A stretch of DNA of 64,000 nt, taken from the NCBI GenBank assembly GCA_016176845.1, contig JACOWJ010000025.1, forward strand, positions 36,428 through 100,427, read 5' to 3'. Shown piece after piece: positions 32,869-41,387 of this stretch. This DNA is from Nitrospinota bacterium (GTDB lineage: Bacteria > 2-12-FULL-45-22 > JACOWJ01). Both the position numbers and the translations under genes were made by a program. A model generated the notes under the pieces. The model was not told the DNA's origin. It saw nothing but the letters and a program-made list of their open reading frames with translations, and made no database searches. Each line of letters opens with the position of its first letter. Position 1 is the first letter of the stretch.

Positions 32869-34026
32869 TTAAGAGGGTTTCGGATTGGTCCGAAAGCCAG
32901 GCTGCCGGCTGATCCAGAGGGTGACCAGGGCCCCCCCTCCCAGGATTACCGCTACCAGGTAAAAGGGCAATGCCACCCCATGGGACTCAGCCATCCTGCC
33001 CCCCCACCAGGGCCCCAGGATGAACCCCGTGCTGATGATGGAATTGTACAGGGCGTAGGCACTGCCCTGGTCATCTGCTTCTACCCCGTCAGCCACCAGG
33101 GGAACCGATGGCGTGAAGACGATGGCGATCGCGATCCCCAGAAGGGCGAAGAGCAGAGCCCAGTAAACGAAAGAGCGAAAGAGGAAAGGCAGCGGCAAGA
33201 GGGCCGCCGTAAGCAAAAGGCCCGACACCATCGGGGCGACCCTTCCTTTCCGATCCGACCATGTCCCGACCAATGGCTGGATCGCGACGAAAGAGACGCC
33301 CTGGATGCCAAACAGCAGTCCGATCTCCTGCCTGGAGTAATGAAGGCTGGCCATGTGAAGCGGGAATAGGGCCTCCACCATCCCAAACCCCAGATAGGCC
33401 AGGGAGGCTGCCAAACAGGCAGTTTGGACATTACTTTGCTTAATAATGCGGGCGAACTTCCCCTCCCAGGAGATCTTTCCCGCCTCGGGCCGGGGAAGGA
33501 GAAAAAGACAGAGCAGTCCCAAGAGGAGGGAGGCCGCCGCACAGAGATAAAACGGGGTCTCCAACGATCCTTGTCCCCCGATGATGGGACCGGCAATCGT
33601 CCCCAGCCCCACCGAGAGCGAGATCAGGCTGGACTCGAAGCCTCTTTTGGCGGCGTCGGTGGACTGGACGGCCAAGGGGAAGGCAGCCGTCCAGTTACAA
33701 GCGGCCGAGATCCCTTGAAGGATCCGGCTGGCGGTCAAAGCGACCAGGGAGGAGGAGAGGAGATAGAGAACCGAGGAACCGGTTAGCAGGAACATGCCGG
33801 TCACCACCATGTTCTTCATCCCATACCGATCCACCACCAGCCCGAAAGGGATCAGGGTAAACAGGAAGGCCATCCAGTAAGAGGAGAACAGCAGGCCAAT
33901 CTGCCCCTCGGAGGCCCCTAACTCCCTGGCATAAATGGGCAGCAGGGGGATGATGACTCCATAGCCCACCAGATCGACCAGCAGCACGGCACAGGAGAGA
34001 GATAAAGTGAGTCCTCTTTTCTTCAT
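32869..34026 (-). CDS. MFS transporter
   Basis: This 385-residue protein has twelve predicted membrane helices with the MFS motif A between helices 2 and 3 (GLVVDRYGMKN) and a second copy WSDRKGRV. The ATG at 34026 overlaps the TGA of the upstream gene as ATGA, so translation is coupled; the longer frame through that gene is rejected. The fold resembles drug or sugar-efflux exporters, but the substrate is unknown. Linkage to an alcohol dehydrogenase suggests handling of a small metabolite, which is inference. Confidence 0.85.
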   Translation of the reverse strand: MKKRGLTLSLSCAVLLVDLVGYGVIIPLLPIYARELGASEGQIGLLFSSYWMAFLFTLIPFGLVVDRYGMKNMVVTGMFLLTGSSVLYLLSSSLVALTASRILQGISAACNWTAAFPLAVQSTDAAKRGFESSLISLSVGLGTIAGPIIGGQGSLETPFYLCAAASLLLGLLCLFLLPRPEAGKISWEGKFARIIKQSNVQTACLAASLAYLGFGMVEALFPLHMASLHYSRQEIGLLFGIQGVSFVAIQPLVGTWSDRKGRVAPMVSGLLLTAALLPLPFLFRSFVYWALLFALLGIAIAIVFTPSVPLVADGVEADDQGSAYALYNSIISTGFILGPWWGGRMAESHGVALPFYLVAVILGGGALVTLWISRQPGFRTNPKPS

Positions 34027-35027
34027 GGGCTGCACTCGACGAGAACCTTTCCCTCCCCTTCGCTGGCCTCCCGCAAGGCAGCTTCTAACTCCTCGAGAGG
34101 ATAGGCACGGGAGATGAGAGGTCTGACGTCGATCTGTCCTGCCTTTAATAAGGAGATGGCCTGATCGAAAGGACCGCAACGGGAGCCTTGGATCCGCAAC
34201 TCTTTGACCACCATCTGGGTCAGATTGGCTGCCGCCGGCGTCCCCGGCGTGCTCTTCAGGGCTATGATTCCCCTGGGCCGCACGAGATCCACGGCCAGAT
34301 TCAATCCCTCCGGGCTACCCGTAGCCTCGATCACCATATCTGCCCCCTGCCCTTCCGTCAGCTCGGCCATTCGGGCAACCAGGTCTTCCGAAGCCGCGTT
34401 GAGCGTTTGCCAGGCCCCAAATGCCCGAGCTCGTGCCAGTTTGCCCCCGGAGCGGGAGATGGCGATAACCCTGGCGCCCTGGAGGCTGGCCACTTTGCAA
34501 AGCAGGACCCCCAGGCGTCCAACTCCCAGGACGGCTACCCGATCCCCTGGATTCAGTTCAGACAAGGCGAAGGTTTGTATGGCAGCGGCCAGCGGTTCGA
34601 TGAAAACCCCCTCATGGAGCGAGATTCCCTCCGGCAGCAAATGAAGGTTGACAGCGGGCGCCCTTAAGAGCTGAGAAAAGGCCCCATCCCAGCCCTGAAT
34701 CCCCATGACCGTTCGTCTCAGACAGTGGTGGGGCTCCCCGCGAGCGCACAGCGGGCAAGGATCGGGGATCCGCCGGGAGAGACAGGTCCAGTTGATCTCG
34801 CAGACCACCCGCCGGCCCAGGTAGCCCTCTTCCACTCCGGGCCCTGTCTCCACCACGCAGCCACAGAGCTCATGCCCCAGAACCAGGGGTAAAGGGACGG
34901 CATAATCCCCTTCAAAGATGGCCAGATCCGTTCGGCAGATCCCCGCGGCCGAGACCTTCACCAGGACCTCCCCTCGGTCCGGTTTGGGCCTGGGCCGCCC
35001 CTCCATCCTCAGTACCCGGGGAGCCAC
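34023..35027 (-). CDS. Zinc-dependent alcohol dehydrogenase (MDR family)
   Basis: This protein of at least 334 residues has GICRTDLAIFEGDY near residue 30, GHELCGCVVE for catalytic zinc, a structural-zinc loop with CPLCARGEPHHC, and the NAD-binding VLGVGRLGVLL. The GTG at 35027 has no ribosome site. The frame continues upstream with residues that fit the family's first strand (TYACWVLVAPRV), and an ATA codon at 35063 has AGGAGG nine bases before it, so an ATA start or a start lost to the adjacent palindrome is possible. It is coupled to the MFS gene. Confidence 0.85.
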   Translation of the reverse strand: MAPRVLRMEGRPRPKPDRGEVLVKVSAAGICRTDLAIFEGDYAVPLPLVLGHELCGCVVETGPGVEEGYLGRRVVCEINWTCLSRRIPDPCPLCARGEPHHCLRRTVMGIQGWDGAFSQLLRAPAVNLHLLPEGISLHEGVFIEPLAAAIQTFALSELNPGDRVAVLGVGRLGVLLCKVASLQGARVIAISRSGGKLARARAFGAWQTLNAASEDLVARMAELTEGQGADMVIEATGSPEGLNLAVDLVRPRGIIALKSTPGTPAAANLTQMVVKELRIQGSRCGPFDQAISLLKAGQIDVRPLISRAYPLEELEAALREASEGEGKVLVECSP

Positions 35028-35080
35028 CAGGACCCAACACGCATAAGTATTTTTGCCGTCTATGGCTCCTGCCCTCCTCT

Positions 35081-35168
35081 TTTAGGGGCTAGGGACTAGG
35101 GGCTAGGGATTAGCAAAAGCTCTTCTTTCTTACTAGCCCCTAGTCCCTAGCCCCTAATCCCTAACTTG
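35081..35168. repeat. Palindromic element, TTAGGGA/CTAGGGG word type, inverted
   Basis: This is the reverse-complement orientation of the elements at 21187 and 41066, with an identical centre at 35107-35137. No anchor is visible at its edge. It lies just upstream of the alcohol dehydrogenase start. Confidence 0.9.
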
Positions 35169-35493
35169 TTTCTCAGGGATCATTTTACCGCCCCGCCTTA
35201 ACCTGAGAGCCCAATGATCACGTATGCCTACATTTCATAAATCTCCGCCAAGGCGAGGAGTAGATGGAGCAGATTATAGCATATTGCTTCTCCATTCGCG
35301 CGGAGCGAAGCGGATATCTGTAGTCTGCGGCACCCCCCTTTTTGCCCTTTGTAGGGGCGCTTTATCCGGTGGTGGGAAAATTTTTACTCGATCCCACTTG
35401 ACATGGTTTTCCTTTGCTCTTACATAAACACCAGAGCTGTGTTGACACTATCCTTCGTGGGGGGAGATTTCCCTATCAAGGAGGTGTTAAATA
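35169..35493. other. Intergenic region
   Basis: No gene recognised. It carries a candidate promoter at 35398-35426 for the small gene at 35494. Confidence 0.4.
35398..35426 (+). promoter_or_regulatory. Candidate promoter of small gene 35494
   Basis: A perfect TTGACA (35398-35403) is followed after 17 bases by a weak TACATA (35421-35426). A second TTGACA occurs at 35442. Confidence 0.4.
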
Positions 35494-35712
35494 ATGCCGC
35501 TCATCTCTGAACATCTCAGGCCCATTTATGAGAGCACCCAGAATACGTTGTGTGATTTCCTGGGCTCGCCGGCTTTGTGGTCAGACCAGATGATTCATAA
35601 GACCCTGGAAAGGACCGCGGGCAAGCCCTTTAATGTGGAAGATGTGCGCATGATTGTGAAGGACTATCTGGCTGTCCTTTGCGATTTTGTCAGGAAAGGT
35701 GGCAGCATTTAG
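35494..35712 (+). CDS. Small protein of unknown function (72 aa)
   Basis: A 72-residue frame has a strong AAGGAGG site, a promoter candidate and its own terminator, so it is very likely a real single-gene unit. The sequence (LRPIYESTQNTLCDFLGS, then a segment with VEDVRMIVKDYLAVLCDFV) is helical with two cysteines and no membrane segment. No family is recognised. The stand-alone unit suggests an abundant small protein. Confidence 0.7.
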   Translation: MPLISEHLRPIYESTQNTLCDFLGSPALWSDQMIHKTLERTAGKPFNVEDVRMIVKDYLAVLCDFVRKGGSI

Positions 35713-35787
35713 CTCATCGACTCTGCCAGGTAGGTCGGAGTGAACCTTGGTTCTTTATGGTTGAAGGGTGGTGTGGCACGGCTGGAG

Positions 35788-35822
35788 AGCCTGCCGGAGA
35801 GATCCTCCGGCAGGCTTTTTTT
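35788..35822 (+). terminator. Rho-independent terminator
   Basis: A perfect 12-bp stem AGCCTGCCGGAG/CTCCGGCAGGCT with loop AGATC is followed by seven T. It ends the 35494 transcript; its T-tract overlaps the stop codon of the convergent universal stress gene. Confidence 0.95.
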
Positions 35823-36267
35823 ATATCTGGACTTCTTCCGGCCGGATCAACAAGATGGGAAGATTCAAGCTGCGTAAGACCTTCTCTGCCACGCTTCCAA
35901 AGACCCATCGCTTGACGCCGGAACGCCCGTGGGTAGACATGGCCAACAAATCGATGCCGTGCTCGTGGGCGTAATCGATGATCTCGCTGGCCACCTCTCC
36001 ACGCCGGAGCTCGATCTCTACGGGAAGGCCCTTGGCCTGCAATCGAGAGGCGATCTTGTCCAGGTACTCCTGGGCTATCGCTTCCATCTGCTCCTGGGTT
36101 TCCCCTAAGGCATAAAAACTCCCTTCAAAGAAATAGTGAGGCGGAGGAACAACCCGGAGCAGGACCACCTTCCGGGTAGGAAAGCGAGTGGCCAATCCCT
36201 CCACGTAAGGAATCACCGTTTCGGCTAACTCCGAACCGTCTAGCGTAACCAGGATGTTATAGAACAT
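35821..36267 (-). CDS. Universal stress protein
   Basis: This 148-residue UspA-domain protein starts MFYNILVTLDGSELAE and ends with the ATP-binding signature STHGRSGVKRWVFGSVAEKVLR (G-2x-G-9x-G-S/T form) followed by LPILLIRP. It probably binds ATP and acts in stress adaptation. The ATG at 36267 is preceded by AAAGGA; a TTG two codons upstream is less likely. Confidence 0.92.
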   Translation of the reverse strand: MFYNILVTLDGSELAETVIPYVEGLATRFPTRKVVLLRVVPPPHYFFEGSFYALGETQEQMEAIAQEYLDKIASRLQAKGLPVEIELRRGEVASEIIDYAHEHGIDLLAMSTHGRSGVKRWVFGSVAEKVLRSLNLPILLIRPEEVQI

Positions 36268-36606
36268 GGGCAAATCCTTTCATCCATAAAAACAACCTTT
36301 TCTGTTATACCCTCCCGCCTCAGGAGCTCCCCGATGGGCTCCAACGGCGGCAAGCGAAACTCCTTGTCGTCCGCCTCCTCTAACCTGAATTATTCATAAC
36401 CTGGATTGTTTCGACCTTTGCCGATGTCATTCCCGCGAAAGCGGGAATCCAGCTTCAAAAGACTGGATTCCGGGTTAAGCCCGGAATGACAATCAAACAA
36501 AGGCATTTATGAATAATACAGGCTATAGCTCCCCAAGGTCTCTGCCTCGATATTGTAGCAATCATCAGAGTTGGGAATCAAGTCGAGATCGTAATATTCC
36601 GCTCAA
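36268..36606. other. Intergenic region with dispersed repeat
   Basis: No gene is seen. It contains the GTCATTCC palindrome at 36426-36490. Confidence 0.5.
36426..36490. repeat. GTCATTCCCGC...GGAATGAC palindrome
   Basis: Nested inverted repeats (GTCATTCC/GGAATGAC outside, CCCGCGAAAGCGGG inside the left half) form a dispersed repeat type seen in many bacteria. A second copy is at 56807-56902. Confidence 0.8.
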
Positions 36607-37905
36607 TCAGTGGATCGCCAGGGCCAACCTGGCGGCCTTCTCTTCCCTGACCTGTTTTTCCCGGAAGGAGATCGGGATGAAGATCACCCCGCTCAGCAGA
36701 ATGCCGAAGGCGAGGATGGTAAAACCCCAGAAGAAGGAACCCGTCAGGTCCAAGAGATATCCGATCGCCACCGGGGCCAACAGGCCTGCGCTCCCTGCCC
36801 CCACCCCTGCCAGCACCCCCAGCGCGGTGCCGAAGGCCTCCGGGGGCTGCAGGTCGAAGAGCAGAACCCCGTTGCTGTTGATCGCCCCCGTGATGAAGAA
36901 GATGGCGAGGCTCATCCAGAGGACGACGGAGAAGGGGCTGCCGGCATACAGCACGCCGAGCATGGAGGGGCAGGCCAGAAAGCAACAGACCATGCCCACC
37001 AGGCTCCTCCGGCCCAGCCGATCCCCCAGGGAACCAGCCACCACGGCCCCGGCAAAACCTGCCATAAAGGGGAGGATCAGATAGATGCCGCTGTGGAGCA
37101 CGGTGTAGCCCCTCTCCTTCACCAGGTATCCCGGCAGCCAGGCCAGGTTGCCAAAATAGAGGGCGATGACGAAGAAGGCGATCAGGCACTGGCCCCAGAA
37201 GACCATGTCTCCCATCAACATCCCGAAGCCCTCCCGGAAGGAAAGTTTCTTGGCCTGCCCGCTGGCGGCGTCGTAAGTCACCCGGTCCCTCTCCAGGCTT
37301 CGGTGGATCAGCTCCTTCTCCGCATCAGACATCCAGGGGTGCTCGCGGGGGTAATCCCGGACAAAGATGTAAAACAGGATCACCACCAGGATGGTCAGGC
37401 CCCCCATCAGGAAGAACATCGCCCTCCAGCCCAGGGTCGCGATCAGCCAGGCCGTCAGGGTCAGGCCCAGCCCCACGCCCATCCGGGCGAAGCCCTCGTA
37501 GACCCCGTAGAACTTCCCCCGCTCGCTGGGAGACAGCCAGTGGTTCTGGATCTTGTGGAGGAAGGGGATGGACAGGCCCTCCATGAGCCCGAAGAACCCC
37601 CGGATCAGGTAAAAATGGAGCAGGCTCCCGCAAAGGCCGGTCAGGGCGGTCAGAAGACACCATCCCCCCAACAGCAGGGTGGTCGTCCTCCTCATGGGCC
37701 ACAGATCCGCCAGGATCCCCCCCAGGGGATTCCCGAAGGTGTAGCCCCAATAGAAGGCGCTCAGGATCAGGCCCATCTGGATCCCCGAGAGATGGAGCTC
37801 CTCGATGATCTTCGGGGCGGCCATGGAGATGTTCACCCGGTCCATCAACATGAAGAAGGCGCTCAGCCAGAGCACGGACATCACCACAAAACGAAATCCC
37901 ATCAT
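36607..37905 (-). CDS. MFS transporter, anion:cation symporter type
   Basis: This 432-residue protein has twelve predicted helices, starting FVVMSVLWLSAFFMLMDRVNISMAAPKI, which resembles the ACS family of organic-anion symporters (glucarate, galactonate, phthalate type) with the typical DRVN motif in helix 1. It has LADLWPMRRTTTLLL after helix 2. GGAAAGGA precedes the ATG. It is transcribed alone next to a palindromic element. The substrate is probably an organic acid, which is inference from family only. Confidence 0.87.
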   Translation of the reverse strand: MMGFRFVVMSVLWLSAFFMLMDRVNISMAAPKIIEELHLSGIQMGLILSAFYWGYTFGNPLGGILADLWPMRRTTTLLLGGWCLLTALTGLCGSLLHFYLIRGFFGLMEGLSIPFLHKIQNHWLSPSERGKFYGVYEGFARMGVGLGLTLTAWLIATLGWRAMFFLMGGLTILVVILFYIFVRDYPREHPWMSDAEKELIHRSLERDRVTYDAASGQAKKLSFREGFGMLMGDMVFWGQCLIAFFVIALYFGNLAWLPGYLVKERGYTVLHSGIYLILPFMAGFAGAVVAGSLGDRLGRRSLVGMVCCFLACPSMLGVLYAGSPFSVVLWMSLAIFFITGAINSNGVLLFDLQPPEAFGTALGVLAGVGAGSAGLLAPVAIGYLLDLTGSFFWGFTILAFGILLSGVIFIPISFREKQVREEKAARLALAIH

Positions 37906-37923
37906 GTCCTTTCCTCCAAAGAT

Positions 37924-38028
37924 AGGGATTAGGGATTAGGGGTTAGGGATTAGGGGTTAGGGATTAGCAAAAGCTAAAAACTCTTCGGCTTTTCCTGCTA
38001 ACCCCTAATCCCTAATCCCTAACCCCTG
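37924..38028. repeat. Palindromic element, TTAGGGA word type
   Basis: Arms of AGGGATTAGGGGTT words flank a centre related to the 21219 centre (GGATTAGCAAAAGCT). The right arm supplies the final residues and the TAG stop of the methyltransferase gene on the minus strand. Confidence 0.88.
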
Positions 38029-38604
38029 CTTTTCAGGCTTGCGGGCAATGAGGCTGGCGATTGCCTTCTTCCCCGGGTCCCTCTCGGAGTCCACCACCAG
38101 CTCCCGGTAAAGGATGACCCTGAAGTCGCGGAAATGATCGAGCAGTTCGTTAGGGGCAAGCAGAAAGGCGGGATCACGAGGACCGCCCTCGTACTGGAGC
38201 TGTTCCACGATATATGTCTCGAAGACCACCATCCCGCCGGGCTTCAATCCCGTCTTGATCGAGGGGATCAGGTTTCGCTGGAGGTAGTAGAAATTGAGGA
38301 TCAGGTCGTAGGTACCCTCTGGGATTGGATAAGTGGTCAGATCGGCCGCGATCGCTTCCACCGGCACGCTCTCCTGCCGGGCCCGCTTCAGGCACTTGGC
38401 CACAGCCGTCTCGGAGATATCCACCCCGGTCACCTTCCAACCATGTCGGGCCAGATAAATGGCGTTGCGGCCTTCCCCCATGGCCAGATCCAGGGCCTTC
38501 CCTTGTGGGAGCAAGTGGAGGTTCTCCGCCAGGAACCTGGCAGGCTCCCGGCCGAAAACCAACTCCTCTCCCCGGTATTTCTCCTCCCAGTCTCGTTTGT
38601 CCAT
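38005..38604 (-). CDS. Class I SAM methyltransferase, TehB-like
   Basis: This 199-residue protein has WEEKYRGEELVFGREPARF, then motif I ALDLAMGEGRNAIYLA near residue 37, motif II GVDISETAV and a catalytic-region segment with LILNFYYLQRNLIP, as in TehB-like methyltransferases. The last residues, KQGLGIRD, and the stop are encoded by the palindromic element at 37924-38028, so the C-terminus has been rewritten. It starts seven bases after the stop of the OYE gene, forming an operon. The substrate is unknown. Confidence 0.85.
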   Translation of the reverse strand: MDKRDWEEKYRGEELVFGREPARFLAENLHLLPQGKALDLAMGEGRNAIYLARHGWKVTGVDISETAVAKCLKRARQESVPVEAIAADLTTYPIPEGTYDLILNFYYLQRNLIPSIKTGLKPGGMVVFETYIVEQLQYEGGPRDPAFLLAPNELLDHFRDFRVILYRELVVDSERDPGKKAIASLIARKPEKQGLGIRD

Positions 38605-38611
38605 GAGACCC

Positions 38612-39688
38612 TTACTGATCCTGGTAAACCACGCAGGTCCAGGGCTTCCCGTCCAGGATCCCCGCCATGCACTGGTTGTCGAAGCGGCAGAGGCGGATCT
38701 CTTCCCAGTGCCCCTCCTGGGCCTTGCGGGCGAAGGCAGGATCGGCCAGCAGCGGTCGCCCCAGGGCGATCAGGTCGGCCTTGCCCTCCTGGAGGACGGC
38801 CTCGGCCACCCCCGGATCTCCGATCTTCCCGGCGGTCATGATGGGGACGCCCGCCACCCGCCGGATCTCCCCCGCCAGATAGGCGTTGGTCGCATCGGGC
38901 ATCTGGCTGGGAGGGATGCAGCGGCTGAAGCTGTATCCCCGCGAACCATCGGCTTCCATGCGCCCCCCTGCCGAGACGCTGATGACGTCCGCCCCCAGCT
39001 CCACCAGCCTCTGGGCGATGACCTGGCTGTCGGCCAGCGTGTTGCCGCCCAGGACGAACTCGTCTCCGTTGATCCGACAGCCGAGGGTGAAGTCGGACCC
39101 CAGCTGCTGGCGGGCCCGGCCCAGGATCTCCTCGGCGATCCGCAGCCGGCCGGCCATCCCCTGGCCGAACTCGTCCGTTCGCCGGTTGGTCTGACGAGAG
39201 AGGAAATCGGCCAGGGTGTAAAGATGGGCCATGTGGAGCTCCACCAGGTCGAAGCCGGCCTGCTGGGCCCGGACGGCACCCTGGACGAAGTCCTCGATGA
39301 TCCCATGGACCTCCTCTTTGGAGAAATCGGCGGGCTTTTTGCCGATGCGCACCAGGGAGTCCACCAGCTGAACCCCGACCCGAGCCCCTTCGTCCTGGAC
39401 CTTCTTAGCCAGCGTTCTCATAGGCCGGATGAACCGGTCCTCATAGATCCCCAGGCAATTGCTCTCCCGGCGTCTGCGATGATGGTTGACCGTGGTGGCC
39501 TCCAAGATCACCAGCCCCACCCCTCCCTCGGCCCGCTGCCGGTAATATTCGACCTGCGCCTCGGTGGGGAAACCCTCGTCGGAAGCGGTGTTCGTCCCGC
39601 AGGGGGCCATCACCAGCCGGTTCTTAAGCTTGAGGTTGTGGACCGTCAAGGGCCTGAAGAGAAGCATATCCGCCGGATCTCTTTTCAT
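38612..39688 (-). CDS. Old Yellow Enzyme-type NADH:flavin oxidoreductase
   Basis: This 358-residue TIM-barrel flavoprotein starts LLFRPLTVHNLKLKNRLVMAPCGT and has the substrate-binding motif ELHMAHLYTLADFLS (H-x-x-H/N region), R-x-DEFG and GRPLLADP near the FMN phosphate site. A C-terminal pair CRFDNQC resembles the Fe-S cysteine region of the 2-enoate reductase group but the protein lacks the extra flavin domains. AGGGAGG precedes the ATG. It is cotranscribed with the methyltransferase. Confidence 0.87.
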   Translation of the reverse strand: MKRDPADMLLFRPLTVHNLKLKNRLVMAPCGTNTASDEGFPTEAQVEYYRQRAEGGVGLVILEATTVNHHRRRRESNCLGIYEDRFIRPMRTLAKKVQDEGARVGVQLVDSLVRIGKKPADFSKEEVHGIIEDFVQGAVRAQQAGFDLVELHMAHLYTLADFLSRQTNRRTDEFGQGMAGRLRIAEEILGRARQQLGSDFTLGCRINGDEFVLGGNTLADSQVIAQRLVELGADVISVSAGGRMEADGSRGYSFSRCIPPSQMPDATNAYLAGEIRRVAGVPIMTAGKIGDPGVAEAVLQEGKADLIALGRPLLADPAFARKAQEGHWEEIRLCRFDNQCMAGILDGKPWTCVVYQDQ

Positions 39689-39702
39689 TGGCTACCTCCC
39701 TT

Positions 39703-39789
39703 TAGGAATTTCCATTTTTTGAGATTGCTTCGTCGCTGGCGCTCCTCGCAATGACAAAATTGGGTGATTGCGAGCGAAGCGAAGCAATC
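39703..39789. repeat. Anchor plus GATTGCTTCG...GCAATC palindrome
   Basis: The anchor AGGAATTTCC at about 39705 leads into GATTGCTTCGTCGC and its inverted partner GCGAAGCGAAGCAATC (ends 39789). The palindrome type occurs in many bacteria; here it is fused to the local anchor, as at 48138-48221. Confidence 0.85.
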
Positions 39790-39792
39790 TAA

Positions 39793-39865
39793 GTACAACT
39801 CCACGTAAATAAGTATCCAAAATAGCCTGGAGAATAAATGGATACTTTATTGTGTGGAGGTGTAC
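39793..39865. repeat. 73-bp hairpin with GTACA termini
   Basis: Inverted arms GTACAACTCCAC...AAGTATCCA and TGGATACTTT...GTGGAGGTGTAC (39793-39819 and 39839-39865) form one long imperfect hairpin. It is joined directly to the preceding palindrome. Confidence 0.75.
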
Positions 39866-39932
39866 TAAGTTCAAACCTCTGGGTGCCAGCTCCTCCCCGG
39901 ATTGTCCAGGCCGTAGGCTGGGTGGTGTGCTT

Positions 39933-41015
39933 TCAACTCCCTGCCCCGGCCTCGAAGACATAATCCTCGTTGGCGGGGTTCTTCCAGCACTTGGGGTCGG
40001 AAGAGGTCACGTCCCCCGTGTAATGGTAGGCCACGGCGCGACAGCCGAAGCAGACCTCCCGGTCGGGACACTCCTCCCCGCAGTATCCCTGGACCTCGAA
40101 GTTGAAGGTCAGGCGGTCGAGGTTGCTCTCCACGAGCTGGCGGAAAGGGGTCTGGTGGATGTTGCCCACGGCCAGGGCCGAGAGCATAGGACAGGGGGTC
40201 ACGCGGCCGTCGGGCTTGAGGACGAAATAGGTCTTACAGAAACACTTGCCGGCATCGCTGGAGCCGAAGCGCAGGGAGCTCTCATCGTTGAACTTCTTGG
40301 CCCGATAGAGCAGGGCCCGCTTGATCTCCTCCACGCTGGGCTCGAAACTCTGGTGGGGACTGCCAAACCCCTCGGTCTTGAAGATGGCAAAGTTGATCCA
40401 GTTGGCCCCCATCTCATCCACGTGCCAGTCCACCGTCTCCTCGATGTGGCGGGCCGCCGCCCTGGTATAGGTGATGCACACCCAGGCCTTCTCGGGAGGC
40501 ATGCCCGCCTCCAGGAGGTTGCGGTAGCCCTGGATCTTGGCCTCCAGGGTGCGGGGGTTGTGGTGGACCTCGTTGTAGTCCTCCTGGTTCAGGGTATCGA
40601 TATGGATCAGGACCTGGGCCCCCAGATCCACGATCTGTTTGGCCTGCTTCTTGGAGAGGAGGAGGCTGGGCAAGACGTGGAGGATAAAGCCCTTATCGAC
40701 CATGTAGCAGGCGAATTCGTACCAGTTCGGATGAAGGAGGGGATCGCCGCCGGAGAGGAGGATCTCTCGCACCCCCATCTCCCAGGCGTCGTCCAGGATG
40801 GAATAGACCGTCTCCGGGGGTAGGAACAGGCCCCGGTGCTCGTTGGAGGCGGAGAAACAGTACTTGCAGCTCCCGAAACATTTGTCCGTGATCTCAAAGA
40901 GCAATGTATGGAGACGACCCTCCTGGGCCGCCTGCCAGTTGCCGGATTTGCACAAAGTCTCGTAGAGCCCCGAATGGCCCCGAACGAACTCCTTCCCTTG
41001 GGCTTCGTTTGGCAT
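39933..41015 (-). CDS. Radical SAM/SPASM protein
   Basis: This 360-residue protein has the radical SAM cluster motif DKCFGSCKYC near residue 44, the barrel motif LSGGDPLLH, and a C-terminal SPASM-like cysteine set (CFCKTYFVL, GRVTPCPM, CGEECPDREVCFGC) for extra Fe-S clusters. Such proteins modify peptides or act as maturases. No precursor peptide is apparent next to it. The ATG has a GGAAAAAG site. It is flanked on both sides by repeats. Confidence 0.87.
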   Translation of the reverse strand: MPNEAQGKEFVRGHSGLYETLCKSGNWQAAQEGRLHTLLFEITDKCFGSCKYCFSASNEHRGLFLPPETVYSILDDAWEMGVREILLSGGDPLLHPNWYEFACYMVDKGFILHVLPSLLLSKKQAKQIVDLGAQVLIHIDTLNQEDYNEVHHNPRTLEAKIQGYRNLLEAGMPPEKAWVCITYTRAAARHIEETVDWHVDEMGANWINFAIFKTEGFGSPHQSFEPSVEEIKRALLYRAKKFNDESSLRFGSSDAGKCFCKTYFVLKPDGRVTPCPMLSALAVGNIHQTPFRQLVESNLDRLTFNFEVQGYCGEECPDREVCFGCRAVAYHYTGDVTSSDPKCWKNPANEDYVFEAGAGS

Positions 41016-41065
41016 GCTTTTTCCTCCCCAGAATCTTTGGTGAAAACACAGAATGGGCCGGGACC

Positions 41066-41158
41066 AAGTTAGGGATTAGGGGCTAGGGACTAGTAAGAAA
41101 GAAGAGCTTTTGCTAATCCCTAGCCCCTAGCCCCTAAAATAAGGAAATTCCTATAAGG
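41066..41158. repeat. Palindromic element, TTAGGGA/CTAGGGG word type
   Basis: The centre at 41091-41120 is identical to the 21187 copy, and the anchor variant GGAAATTCCTATAAGG lies at 41143-41158. Confidence 0.9.
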
Positions 41159-41387
41159 TATATCTATTATCAATGGGCAAAGATCCCTCTCTCAAAAGAC
41201 GAACTCGCTTTGCGGGAACATTTGGCAAGTGGTCGCGGGTCAGAAGATTCACGCGTTCGGGTCAAAAGGCAAGAGAGAGCATATGGGAGCGATAGTATCC
41301 CATCACCCGCGGTTTGTCAAAGGAAAACCGCTAAGTAGCCCATCTCTCCCTCGAGGCACACCAGACGAACTGCTAAGCGAACCTCTC
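41159..41387. other. Intergenic region, possible remnant
   Basis: No credible gene. An arginine-rich 40-codon frame (41173-41295) lacks a ribosome site and was not accepted. Confidence 0.35.

Noticed and set aside
35788-35822. A bidirectional terminator for both the small gene and the stress gene
   Set aside because: Only the plus-strand direction has a T-tract after the stem.
36610-37932. A 440-codon plus-strand ORF opposite the MFS gene
   Set aside because: Its His/Gln/Pro-rich translation is typical antisense of membrane-protein codons.
41173-41295. A 40-codon arginine-rich ORF
   Set aside because: It has no ribosome site, no recognisable domain and an implausible composition.
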